Shown: in pieces, positions 46,307-54,597 of the stretch
Numbering within the stretch: position 1 is the stretch's first letter
How the letters are laid out: each line of letters starts with the position of its first letter
Notes under the pieces: generated by a model
Databases searched by the model: none
What the model saw: the letters and a program-made list of their open reading frames with translations, nothing else
What the model was told of the DNA's origin: nothing
Source of the DNA: Rossellomorea vietnamensis
GTDB lineage: Bacteria; Bacillota; Bacilli; Bacillales; Bacillaceae_B
Length of the DNA stretch: 64,000 nucleotides
Assembly: GCF_025398035.1 (NCBI RefSeq)
Contig: NZ_CP104558.1
Span: 806,001 to 870,000 of the forward strand
Reading direction: 5' to 3'
Translations under genes and position numbers: made by a program

Positions 46307-46328
46307 GACTGCGACACTCGTCGCAGTC
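46307..46328 (+). terminator. Terminator of the sat-cysQ operon
   Basis: GACTGCGA pairs with TCGCAGTC and is followed by TCTTTC. Confidence 0.65.
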
Positions 46329-46341
46329 TCTTTCATTATTC

Positions 46342-46368
46342 ACGGAATATCCCCATATACATACACTA
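46342..46368 (+). promoter_or_regulatory. Sigma-K-like promoter of the GT27-like gene
   Basis: AC, 16 bases, CATACACTA: exact -10 and spacing, 33 bases before the ATG. Confidence 0.6.
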
Positions 46369-46401
46369 ACGTAGAATATTTCAGTTTAAGGGAGCGAGAT
46401 T

Positions 46402-47283
46402 ATGGGAAACAAGCCTCCAAAGGTATCCATCATTTTCCCGGTGCGTAATGAAGGAAAGAATGTGAAAATGACTCTGGACTCTTTGTTCACGATGAACACA
46501 AATATCGAGATGGAAGCCGTTATCGTTGATGATGCTTCAACTGATCAATGCTGTCATTTTTTAACCAATTATCCAAATCGGGACAAAGTAACGTACATTA
46601 GAACAAACGGGGTGGGACCAGCCAATGCCAGAAATATGGGAGCAGCGAGAGCCCGACACCCATATTTAGCATTCTGTGATGCGCATATGACCTTTGAAAA
46701 TTTCTGGATTGATCGTTTGATCTTCCACATCGTCAAGGGGACAAGTGACGCTGTATGCCCTGCCATCGGGTCTATTCAAGACCCCGTCGTAAAAGGATAC
46801 GGGCAGTCCCTCACTCCCTCACTCAAGATTAAATGGCATCAGAAACGAAGATCTCTATTTGAAACGGCTATTCTACCCGGTGCCTGCATCATCATCTCAA
46901 AACAAGTGTTTGATGATATAGGTGGATTCGAAACAGGCTTTTCCACATGGGGCCATGAAGATGTTGAATTATCCCTCAAACTTTGGCTGTTTGGATATCG
47001 ATGTCATTGTGATCCGAATATAACCGTGCTGCACCTGTTTAGAACAACTCATCCGTACTCTGTAAACTATGAGGGAATATATTATAATTTACTCAGGATG
47101 GCCTATCTTCATTTTGATGATAAAAGAATCAAGAAAGCCAAATCGCTGGTTGTTCATGGATCGGCAGCAACCATAGAGAAAAAAGTAATCAAAGATGGCG
47201 TATTACAAAAAAGGGCTCACTATATAAAAAGAAGAAAAATGGATATTGATGACTTATTTAAGAAGTTCAACATCTACTTCTAA
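46402..47283 (+). CDS. GT-A glycosyltransferase resembling polypeptide GalNAc-transferases
   Basis: 293 residues. The fold starts VSIIFPVRNEGKNV (GT2-like). The metal motif is DAH in LAFCDAHMTFENFW, as in the DXH of GT27, rather than the common DXD. The acceptor/donor segment GFSTWGHEDVELSLKLW followed by LHLFRTTHPY strongly recalls the WGGEN.E.S.R.W and HVFR..PY blocks of eukaryotic ppGalNAc transferases. It may O-glycosylate a protein or peptide at the spore surface. No lectin domain follows. GGGAG precedes the ATG. Confidence 0.75.
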   Translation: MGNKPPKVSIIFPVRNEGKNVKMTLDSLFTMNTNIEMEAVIVDDASTDQCCHFLTNYPNRDKVTYIRTNGVGPANARNMGAARARHPYLAFCDAHMTFENFWIDRLIFHIVKGTSDAVCPAIGSIQDPVVKGYGQSLTPSLKIKWHQKRRSLFETAILPGACIIISKQVFDDIGGFETGFSTWGHEDVELSLKLWLFGYRCHCDPNITVLHLFRTTHPYSVNYEGIYYNLLRMAYLHFDDKRIKKAKSLVVHGSAATIEKKVIKDGVLQKRAHYIKRRKMDIDDLFKKFNIYF

Positions 47284-47288
47284 ATTAA

Positions 47289-47327
47289 AATCCCATGATA
47301 GCTGATTGTTTCAGTTATCATGGGATT
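47289..47327. terminator. Convergent terminator
   Basis: A 17-bp stem (AATCCCATGATAGCTGA with its complement, one G-T wobble, loop TTGTT) ends both the GT27-like gene and the nucleotide-sugar operon. Confidence 0.75.
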
Positions 47328-47332
47328 GACGG

Positions 47333-48214
47333 TTAACCTTGTTCATAATACTCTACGATATCTTTCAAACTCTGCTTCAAGGGTATGGTCTGATTCCAAT
47401 CGAGATTTTTAAGTTTGTCTATTACATATTGAACTTGCGGCATGTGTTGGAACTGCTGCGTGGTTAAAGGAAGATCACTTTGAGACAGCCTCTTCAATTC
47501 TTTCGCCACTTCTAATAATGTATGTGTTTCCCCTGAGGCCACGATGTAGGTCTCATTCTTTCTTCCCTTTTGCAAGATAGAATCATATGCCCTTACTGCA
47601 TCCCTTACGTCCAGGAAATCCCGACGATCCAGTATATTGTGAAATTGAAACCCTTCTGTTTCCCCTTTCCGATACTGTAAACATTTCTGTGCCACAAGTG
47701 AGCAGATGCCATTGGAATGGCCGGGGCCGATTAAATTGGACGTCTTGGCAATCCGTATATCCAGGTCATAAAACGTGGACCAGCTTCTTGATAATAGAGT
47801 CTGAATGTACTTTGATAGTCCATATGGGTGATTGGGATGAAGGGAATCACATGGGTCATATTCGATGACCGAGCCAGTAATGAGAATAGCTGCTCGCGGA
47901 ACTACACTTTTAACGGCTTCTAATAGGTTCAAAGTCCCTATCACATTGGTATTAATTGTTGATAAGGGTTCTTCCCATGATAGACCGCTATGATTCTGAG
48001 CAGCAAGATGGAGAATAAAACGAGGGTGAACTTTTTCAAGTGCTTCCTTCAGTGATTCCGTACTCATTAAATCGCAAAATTCACTTTGAACACCATTTAT
48101 TAGCCGGTGGTGGCTCCGAACAGCACCATAGACTTCATACCCTTTGTTAATGTAATACTTACATGCGTGGTGACCAGTGAAACCGGTCGCCCCTGTGAGA
48201 AATACTTTGTTCAT
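47333..48214 (-). CDS. NAD-dependent sugar epimerase/dehydratase
   Basis: About 293 residues from the ATG at 48214, which overlaps the previous stop by 4 bases. It is an extended SDR: TGATGFTGHHACKYY at the N-terminus, HLAAQNHSGLSWEEP, and the catalytic YGLSK (about 143). It resembles GDP-mannose 4,6-dehydratase or RMD-type reductases more than GalE. It is the last gene of a four-gene nucleotide-sugar operon and may make a second activated sugar or modify the first. Confidence 0.75.
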   Translation of the reverse strand: MNKVFLTGATGFTGHHACKYYINKGYEVYGAVRSHHRLINGVQSEFCDLMSTESLKEALEKVHPRFILHLAAQNHSGLSWEEPLSTINTNVIGTLNLLEAVKSVVPRAAILITGSVIEYDPCDSLHPNHPYGLSKYIQTLLSRSWSTFYDLDIRIAKTSNLIGPGHSNGICSLVAQKCLQYRKGETEGFQFHNILDRRDFLDVRDAVRAYDSILQKGRKNETYIVASGETHTLLEVAKELKRLSQSDLPLTTQQFQHMPQVQYVIDKLKNLDWNQTIPLKQSLKDIVEYYEQG

Positions 48215-49032
48215 TTTCTTTCCATCCATTCATATAGTTCAATGATCATTTCCCTATAAGGTTTTACGGGGTACTTGTAATCATCTCTCGTATGAATGAG
48301 TGTTTTATCTATGATTGGTTCCTGAACAGGAATAATTTCCACTTCATTTTTATGGAATACTTCTTTGAAGAGAAGGAGAAGGTCATATTTTGAAATCTTT
48401 TGATCGACACTCAAATGATAGATACCCGAAATGTTTTGAATTATGAAATCTTGGATTGCCTTGGCTAACTCGAGTGTAGTAACGCCATTCCAATATGCGT
48501 TTTGATACCCCTCTATTCGGCCAGTCTGCTGAATGAACCAATGTAAAAGGCCGATTCCATTCTTTTTTATTTCAGGACCTATGATCGAGGTACGAATGGT
48601 CAGGTGAGGAAATTCATCAATCTCCCCGAGTGATTTTGTTTTCGAATAAACGTTCAAACCGTCTTTAAGGTCCAGTTCTTTATACTCGCCTTTCCTCCCT
48701 GAAAACACACAATCTGTACTTATGTGGATAAGTTTACCACCGTATTTATTCACCGTCTTCACCAATGCATGAGGCAAAAGACTGTTCACCTGGATTGCTT
48801 CCATAACATGGGATTCCGCATTTCCATTAAGGAGACCGGTAGCATTTATAACTATTTCAGCCTTATACTTCGTCAATACTTCATTGACACTTTCAAGATT
48901 CCTGACGTCTAAGGCAATTCCTTCTGAATCACCATTTCTCACAGAATACAGAACTTCATGACCACACCTTTTCATATAGTCAACAATGACATGACCAGCC
49001 ATGCCTTGGCCACCTAGAACGAAAACTTTCAT
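48211..49032 (-). CDS. RmlD-like nucleotide-sugar 4-reductase
   Basis: 273 residues. The Rossmann start is VFVLGGQGMAGHVIVDYM. HISTDCVFSGRKGEYKE and VYSKTKSLGE (about 130, with the YxxxK) match RmlD/WbvR-type reductases. It has no C-terminal cupin domain, unlike CapF/WbjC. With its neighbours it should reduce the 4-keto intermediate made by the CapE-like enzyme. Lack of the cupin favours a UDP-L-QuiNAc-type (WbvB-R-D) route over UDP-L-FucNAc. Both ends overlap neighbours by 4 bases (ATGA). Confidence 0.8.
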   Translation of the reverse strand: MKVFVLGGQGMAGHVIVDYMKRCGHEVLYSVRNGDSEGIALDVRNLESVNEVLTKYKAEIVINATGLLNGNAESHVMEAIQVNSLLPHALVKTVNKYGGKLIHISTDCVFSGRKGEYKELDLKDGLNVYSKTKSLGEIDEFPHLTIRTSIIGPEIKKNGIGLLHWFIQQTGRIEGYQNAYWNGVTTLELAKAIQDFIIQNISGIYHLSVDQKISKYDLLLLFKEVFHKNEVEIIPVQEPIIDKTLIHTRDDYKYPVKPYREMIIELYEWMERK

Positions 49033-50021
49033 TCTAGAAAACCTCCATCTTTAAGCATTGTCTTGATCTGGTCATAATCTATAATATTATCTTTGGACGA
49101 ATACGTCTCTAAATCAACTTTTGGATAGGACTGATAGTATTCTAACAACCCATTGTTAGGGATGGTGGGAAGAATAACAAAATATTCATTATCGTAAACT
49201 ACTGTGTTTTGACTTTCAAATTCGGTCAATAATAATTCATGTAGCTTTTCACCTGGCCTAATACCGATTTCTTCAATGTTTACCTCCTTATTAGGAGAGT
49301 ATTCATCAATCAACACGTGAGCCAATTCAATAATTTTAAAAGTTGGCATCTTCATGACGAAAATTTCTCCGCCATGACTTTCATAGGTTGCTTTGAATAG
49401 TAAGGAAATTGCATCTTTTATTGTCAAAAAGAAACGAGTCATTTTCTTATCTGTTATTCTAACTTTATTCTTTGATTTGATATCATGTTTGAATAAGTGT
49501 ATAACACTTCCACTGGTTCCCAGTACATTTCCGCCTCTAACACATACAAACTTAGTCTTATTTGTTAATAGATTTGCATTTATTATAAGTTTCTCCGCCA
49601 TAGCTTTAGTGTAGCCATAGAAATTTGAAGGATTTGCAGCTTTATCAGTCGATATATTGATTACTTTTTCAATATCTTTTTCAATAGCTGCATCAATGAT
49701 ATTTTGAGTTCCTAACACATTTGTCTTTAACGCTTCAAGAGGTTGAAATTCACATACTGGAACATGCTTGAGTGCTGCTAAATGAAATATATAATCCACC
49801 CCATCACATGCATCCAATACAGCATCTTTATCCCTCACGTCCCCAATAATAAATTTTAGTTTAGCATTGTTTTCAAACTTATGTTTCATTGCGACCTGAC
49901 TTGTTTCATTTCGTGAAAATATACGTATTTCTTTAGGTCCTTTAGATAGTAATTGGGTAATTAATTCTTGTCCCCAAGACCCTGTGCCACCCGTTACTAA
50001 AATAATTTTATTCGGAAACAA
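49029..50021 (-). CDS. UDP-GlcNAc 4,6-dehydratase/5-epimerase (CapE/WbjB/WbvB type)
   Basis: 330 residues. It begins KIILVTGGTGSWGQELITQL. FSRNETSQVAMKHKF matches the family's RNE.. segment. The active-site block NISTDKAANPSNFYGYTKAMAE (about 122) is typical of soluble inverting dehydratases such as CapE and PseB. It should convert UDP-GlcNAc to the 6-deoxy-4-keto L-arabino sugar. It overlaps the 2-epimerase gene by 14 bases and the reductase gene by 4, so the genes are tightly coupled. Confidence 0.85.
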   Translation of the reverse strand: MFPNKIILVTGGTGSWGQELITQLLSKGPKEIRIFSRNETSQVAMKHKFENNAKLKFIIGDVRDKDAVLDACDGVDYIFHLAALKHVPVCEFQPLEALKTNVLGTQNIIDAAIEKDIEKVINISTDKAANPSNFYGYTKAMAEKLIINANLLTNKTKFVCVRGGNVLGTSGSVIHLFKHDIKSKNKVRITDKKMTRFFLTIKDAISLLFKATYESHGGEIFVMKMPTFKIIELAHVLIDEYSPNKEVNIEEIGIRPGEKLHELLLTEFESQNTVVYDNEYFVILPTIPNNGLLEYYQSYPKVDLETYSSKDNIIDYDQIKTMLKDGGFLE

Positions 50022-51105
50022 TTTTAGAACCTCCTAAAATAATATTAATTACTTTTTCAGATACACTCAGATCTAGATAATCCGAGGGACAATCCCACCC
50101 AATCGTTCTGGATGTCATTACTTTAACGCCATTAACTATATTTTCTGCAATGACTCCGGAAATGAAATTACTTCCGCAATCTACTGTTTCCGGCCTTTCA
50201 GTGGTTTTGCGCATCGTCACTGTAGGAACTTGAAAAATACAACATTCTTCTTGAACCGTACCGCTATCTGTCAATACTAGAAAAGCATTCTTCTCTAATT
50301 TCACAAAGTCAAAAAAACCAAAAGGTTCATATAGTTCCACCAAATCATGCAAGTTATTCTCAATTAAACTATTCATTTTAGAACGTGTCCTGGGATGAGT
50401 ACTTACAATAATTCTTTTATTGTAAGTACTGGCAAGAACGTTTAATGCGTCTATAATTTGATTTAATATTTGGGGATTGTCTACATTTTCGGCTCTGTGA
50501 ACCGTAACCAGAAAATAATCTTTCTCATTTACCTTTACCTCTTTTAAAATTTCACTTTTTTCAATTTCCTTCTCGAAAAAGCTGATCACTTCAAAAATAG
50601 GATTTCCAGTTTTGAAAATTCTACTGGGATGCATTCCTTCTCTTATTAAATTCTCTTTACTATTTGATGTATATACAAGATTATAAGTTGAAATTGCATC
50701 GATTATTTTCCTGTTTTTCTCCTCTGGCACGTTTAGATCGAAGCAACGGTTTCCTGCTTCTAAATGGACAACCGGTATCCCTAAACGTTCAGCTAAAATA
50801 GCACTTAGACCACTATTGGTATCCCCTAATAAAAGTACTTTCTCAGGTTCTTCTTTAATCAGTATTTTTTCAAGCTCCTTAAATAGTAAGGATAGTTGCC
50901 CCCCTAAGCTGTTTTCCTTATTAGACAAAACGTAATCAGGCCGCCGTATATTGAGTTCGTTAAAGAAAACATCAGATAATTGACTGCTGAAATTTTGTCC
51001 AGTGTGAACTAATACATGACTATCCAAGAGTAGGTCCAACTTTTTGATGATGACACTCAACCTTATGATTTCAGGTCTCGTCCCCAATATTGTGAGTATT
51101 TTCAA
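50008..51105 (-). CDS. UDP-HexNAc 2-epimerase (CapG/WbjD/WbvD type)
   Basis: 365 residues, probably from TTG with AAAGGGGGG upstream. It has LGTRPEIIRLSVII, HTGQNF, LLGDTNSGLSAI, HLEAGNRCFDLNVPEEKNRK (the form typical of CapG-like enzymes, about 120), and LTDSGTVQEECC. It inverts C2 of the reduced UDP-sugar, giving UDP-L-FucNAc or UDP-L-QuiNAc. It is the first gene of the operon. A weak sigma-K-like element (AC, 17 bases, CATAAATAT) lies at 51136-51163. Confidence 0.85.
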   Translation of the reverse strand: MKILTILGTRPEIIRLSVIIKKLDLLLDSHVLVHTGQNFSSQLSDVFFNELNIRRPDYVLSNKENSLGGQLSLLFKELEKILIKEEPEKVLLLGDTNSGLSAILAERLGIPVVHLEAGNRCFDLNVPEEKNRKIIDAISTYNLVYTSNSKENLIREGMHPSRIFKTGNPIFEVISFFEKEIEKSEILKEVKVNEKDYFLVTVHRAENVDNPQILNQIIDALNVLASTYNKRIIVSTHPRTRSKMNSLIENNLHDLVELYEPFGFFDFVKLEKNAFLVLTDSGTVQEECCIFQVPTVTMRKTTERPETVDCGSNFISGVIAENIVNGVKVMTSRTIGWDCPSDYLDLSVSEKVINIILGGSKIVSE

Positions 51106-51135
51106 ACCATTCCCCCCTTTATTTCTTTCATTACT

Positions 51136-51163
51136 ATATTTATGATGTCTTAAATAAACTTGT
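51136..51163 (-). promoter_or_regulatory. Weak sigma-K-like promoter of the nucleotide-sugar operon
   Basis: AC, 17 bases, CATAAATAT on the minus strand; one base off at the second TA. The leader would be about 25 bases. Confidence 0.35.
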
Positions 51164-51260
51164 CTCCTATATATAACTAGTTTGCAAAAAAAGGCTCATG
51201 CCCAGTTCCTACGATGAATAGACTGATAAGAATGATAAAGATAAGGGAGTTGATGATTAA

Positions 51261-52463
51261 ATGAAGATATTGTTGGCTACATTTTTTGTAATCCCTCATC
51301 TTGGAGGATTATGGAATTATATGCAGCAGCTAAGGAAAGAACTAACTTCTTTAGGACACGAAGTGGATTTATTAGGCTCTGGAGAAAATCAGGATTTTAT
51401 CTATATTTTTAATAAAAATGAAAAATATATTGGAGATATAAATATCCTTAACTCGGAGAAGAACAAATCGGTTACCACTACTGACTTCTTTGTAAAAAGG
51501 TATCAGGCTCTCATCCAATTTTATGAATCCTCTTTAAGAAAACTGGACATAAACCAGTACGATTTAATTCATACCCAAGATGTATTCTCAACGGGAATAG
51601 TAAACAAGGTTCGTCCACAAAAAACAGCACTTGTTGCCAGTCTACATGGGAGTGTCGCTCATGAATTAAAACACTTCCATATAAAAAAATCCCCTACTTC
51701 ACAACTTGCTTATAAATATTTCGATCAAATCGAATATGATGGGGCTTCCTCCGCGGAATATACGATAGTTGCCAATGAATGGTTGAAAAATAAATTGATT
51801 TTCGAATATAAAGCTCCGGGAAAGAATATTAAAATCCTTCACTATGGGTATGACATCAAGAATTTTTTTAATAAACTCAAAGGACAATCCTCGATTTCTG
51901 CCCCATTCGGAAAAAAAGTCATTATATTTACTGGTCGTTTAGTAGAATTAAAAGGAGTACACTTTTTAATCTCCTCTCTTCAAATGTTGAAACAAACTCG
52001 AGAAGATTGGGTATGTTGGATAGTGGGAGATGGGGTTAAATTCACTTCATTGCAAAAGCAAGTAAACGACCTTAAATTAAATAACGAAGTCATTTTTTGG
52101 GGTAGTAGAAAGGATGTTCCTTCTTTATTGTCAAAAAGCGACATTTTTGTATTGCCCAGCCTTTTTGAAAATCAACCGCTTTCAGTTATCGAAGCTCAAC
52201 TATTAGGAAAGGCCGTAATCGTGAGTGATGCAGGTGGACTTCCGGAAATGATTAAACATCGTTCTACTGGCATAATCACTAAAGCTGGAAATCCACAACA
52301 CCTGACAAACGCTATTAATGAATTACTTGAAAATGAATCATTTCGAGAAGTTTTAGGTCAGAATGCTCAGAAATGGGCAATGACATTTTGGTCTCAAGAA
52401 AAAGCAATAAAAAAGTTAATCAAAATTTATGATCAAGCTATATCCGAAAGAAAGAAAGCTTAA
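51261..52463 (+). CDS. GT4-family glycosyltransferase
   Basis: 400 residues of the GT-B fold. The N-terminal acceptor domain has the GG.-type start VIPHLGGLWNYMQQL. The donor domain has IIFTGRLVELKGVHFLI (about 222), SDIFVLPSLFENQPLSVIEA (about 293), and GGLPEMI, the retaining GT4 E-x7-E pattern. It probably adds a sugar from a nucleotide donor to a glycan. It is a single plus-strand gene between the divergent nucleotide-sugar operon and a convergent GT2 gene. The surrounding DNA is distinctly more AT-rich than the backbone. Confidence 0.82.
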   Translation: MKILLATFFVIPHLGGLWNYMQQLRKELTSLGHEVDLLGSGENQDFIYIFNKNEKYIGDINILNSEKNKSVTTTDFFVKRYQALIQFYESSLRKLDINQYDLIHTQDVFSTGIVNKVRPQKTALVASLHGSVAHELKHFHIKKSPTSQLAYKYFDQIEYDGASSAEYTIVANEWLKNKLIFEYKAPGKNIKILHYGYDIKNFFNKLKGQSSISAPFGKKVIIFTGRLVELKGVHFLISSLQMLKQTREDWVCWIVGDGVKFTSLQKQVNDLKLNNEVIFWGSRKDVPSLLSKSDIFVLPSLFENQPLSVIEAQLLGKAVIVSDAGGLPEMIKHRSTGIITKAGNPQHLTNAINELLENESFREVLGQNAQKWAMTFWSQEKAIKKLIKIYDQAISERKKA

Positions 52464-52532
52464 TGTGCCTAAATAAATTGCTCCATTCTAAATGTTAGTT
52501 GACACTGCTTTTTCTAAATTGTTTAAGAGTGT

Positions 52533-53306
52533 CTAGTAACCCAGCTCTATTCCATGGGTATCTCTAAACCAAATAACCTCTTTTGCCATTTCTTCCGGAA
52601 TTCTTAAGTTTGAGTTCGGTACGGGTATAGGCTTATGAATGGCGTGGGCATTAGGGACAACGATTGTCTCGTTAATGCCCATTTTTTTGAGAAGCAGATA
52701 GAATGCTGCATCGTCCCTAATATATAACGAAGGGACAACAATATCTTTTGATAATGCGGATCGACAAAATGCCATACAACCCATCGGTCCCCATTCAGTT
52801 TTTGAAAAATTCGGTGTAACTTTTTTATTTTCTGAACGATATAAAGTTTTATTGATTATTTGCATATTCGACCCTGCATGTTGGATATCACCACTTTTGC
52901 CTTTTACTATTCCAGTAAATACACAGTGGTTTGGAAATACCTTCATTGCATGAATGATATTATCCATCCAGTTAGGCATTAATTGCATATCATCATCTAA
53001 AGATACGATGATGTTGTGATTGTTAATCTTCGCTTGTTCAAATAAAAAATGACGAGCGCCACCACATCCTATTTTTTCCCCGTTTAATTTACCGGTATCA
53101 TTAAATAAGAATAGTTTAACGTCTTTCCTTTTTTGTTGTTTGTAAATTAACGTGGTTAAACTTTGGTTCAGAGGTAATGCATGATCATTGTAAATATATA
53201 AATGGAATTTTCCTTTCACATCCTTACAAAGGTGTTTTACGACCCAATGAAGAACGTTTTCCCTGCCAAATGTTGTAGTTATAACTACAGCCAGTGATTT
53301 GTTCAT
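52533..53306 (-). CDS. GT2-type glycosyltransferase
   Basis: 257 residues. It starts LAVVITTTFGRENVLHWVVK. The metal site is IVSLDDDMQLMPNW (about 103, DDD). GPMGCMAFCRSAL and RDDAAFYLLLKKMG form the second half. It is an inverting GT-A enzyme with unknown sugar and acceptor. A perfect sigma-K-like promoter precedes it on the minus strand. Confidence 0.72.
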   Translation of the reverse strand: MNKSLAVVITTTFGRENVLHWVVKHLCKDVKGKFHLYIYNDHALPLNQSLTTLIYKQQKRKDVKLFLFNDTGKLNGEKIGCGGARHFLFEQAKINNHNIIVSLDDDMQLMPNWMDNIIHAMKVFPNHCVFTGIVKGKSGDIQHAGSNMQIINKTLYRSENKKVTPNFSKTEWGPMGCMAFCRSALSKDIVVPSLYIRDDAAFYLLLKKMGINETIVVPNAHAIHKPIPVPNSNLRIPEEMAKEVIWFRDTHGIELGY

Positions 53307-53365
53307 CTGTATCCTCCCCTTATAGAAAAGTATTCTATTTTAATTTCTTCCCGAAACCACTAATT

Positions 53366-53393
53366 TAGTATATGGACAACTAATTAGATTTGT
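53366..53393 (-). promoter_or_regulatory. Sigma-K-like promoter of the GT2 gene
   Basis: AC, 17 bases, CATATACTA: exact -10 and spacing. It lies back-to-back with the plus-strand promoter at 53408. Confidence 0.6.
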
Positions 53394-53407
53394 TAATCAT
53401 TTGGGAA

Positions 53408-53434
53408 ACTTATTTTATCCGGTTACATATATTA
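53408..53434 (+). promoter_or_regulatory. Sigma-K-like promoter of glycosyltransferase A
   Basis: AC, 16 bases, CATATATTA: exact -10 and spacing. It would place the transcript start near 53441, so upstream start codons of the following gene are excluded. Confidence 0.6.
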
Positions 53435-53478
53435 TGAATATCTTGAAAATCGCTCTGAATTCCGAAAGGATGATACGA

Positions 53479-54552
53479 TTGAAAATTTTATTTGTATTTC
53501 ACCTTCCAAGTGGAGGAGTAGAAACTCTTAATCGTCAAAGAAATGTAGCTCTTAAAGATTTTCATTGCGAGTTTTTATATTTTCAAAATGAGAAAAGTGG
53601 TATTAATGACCACGGAGCTCCGGTGTATATCACTAATAATGACATGGAGATAAAAAATATTATTTCTAAAGGAAATTATGATTTAGTTGTGGTTACGTCT
53701 GCTTACCAAGCGATGCCACGCTTAAGAAATTTGGGTTATAAAGGTCCATTTATATTTGAAATTCAAGGTGGTCAGTATGAAGACCTTAAGAATATGTTGA
53801 TAAACGGAAATAAAACAATAATGACCCAGGCAAAAGGTATATTGACACCTGTAACCCCCTATATAATTGAATTAACTAAAAAGCTTCTTCCCGCACTACC
53901 GAGATACAGCTATAACAATTGTATAAACGTAACATCTAATTCTGCTAACGCGAATATCACATCCCCTAAATCCCCCTATGTAGCATGGATTGGCAGAATA
54001 CAAGAAAATAAAAATTGGAGAGAATTTCTCCTTTTAGGAAAAAAATTAATTGAATATAATTCCAATATAAAACTATGTATGTTTGTTGATCCAGTGCTTT
54101 CTACCCCAAATGATCGTAATGAATTTAAAAAGAAAATTGAGGAACTGGGATTTGGTAACAACTTGATGCTGCTTACTGATGTTAAAAATGATGAAATGAA
54201 GGAACAATTTATGAAAATAGGAAATTCAGGTGGCTTTTTATGTATTACCTCAAAATACGAAGGTGCTACAACCTATGTAGCACTTGAAGCAATGACCTCT
54301 GACTGTCCCGTTCTAACCACAGATTGTAATGGAATTAGAGCAGCCGTAATACACAATATTACCGGTAAGTATTATCAGATAGGAAATATAAAAGATGCAT
54401 ATATGCAATCCATTGAGTTAATGAGTGATTTATCCTTAAGGAAAAAAATCATCCAAAATGCATCCACTCATATTAGAGAGAATTTTAGTTCAGAACGATA
54501 TGCTTCAAACTTTAATATTATGCTTCGTTCCCTTGGTTTTAAGAATATTTAA
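53479..54552 (+). CDS. GT4-like glycosyltransferase A of a paralogous pair
   Basis: About 357 residues from TTG at 53479, 8 bases after GAAAGGA. This start aligns with MKILFVF of the paralogue at 55743 and lies downstream of the promoter; the open frame from 53401 does not begin there. Shared blocks with the paralogue are PSGGVETLNRQR, FEIQGG, AWIGRIQENKNWREFL, LSTPNDRNEF, and GKYYQIGNI. It is a GT-B enzyme; the donor-site E-x7-E is in SKYEGATTYVALEAM. Donor and acceptor are unknown. Confidence 0.72.
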   Translation: MKILFVFHLPSGGVETLNRQRNVALKDFHCEFLYFQNEKSGINDHGAPVYITNNDMEIKNIISKGNYDLVVVTSAYQAMPRLRNLGYKGPFIFEIQGGQYEDLKNMLINGNKTIMTQAKGILTPVTPYIIELTKKLLPALPRYSYNNCINVTSNSANANITSPKSPYVAWIGRIQENKNWREFLLLGKKLIEYNSNIKLCMFVDPVLSTPNDRNEFKKKIEELGFGNNLMLLTDVKNDEMKEQFMKIGNSGGFLCITSKYEGATTYVALEAMTSDCPVLTTDCNGIRAAVIHNITGKYYQIGNIKDAYMQSIELMSDLSLRKKIIQNASTHIRENFSSERYASNFNIMLRSLGFKNI

Positions 54553-54560
54553 TTCTAAGA

Positions 54561-54594
54561 AAAGGAAGGAAATACAAAAGTATAACCTTCCTTT
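54561..54594. terminator. Convergent terminator
   Basis: AAAGGAAGG pairs with CCTTCCTTT, followed by a T-run on the plus strand. Confidence 0.7.
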
Positions 54595-54597
54595 TTT

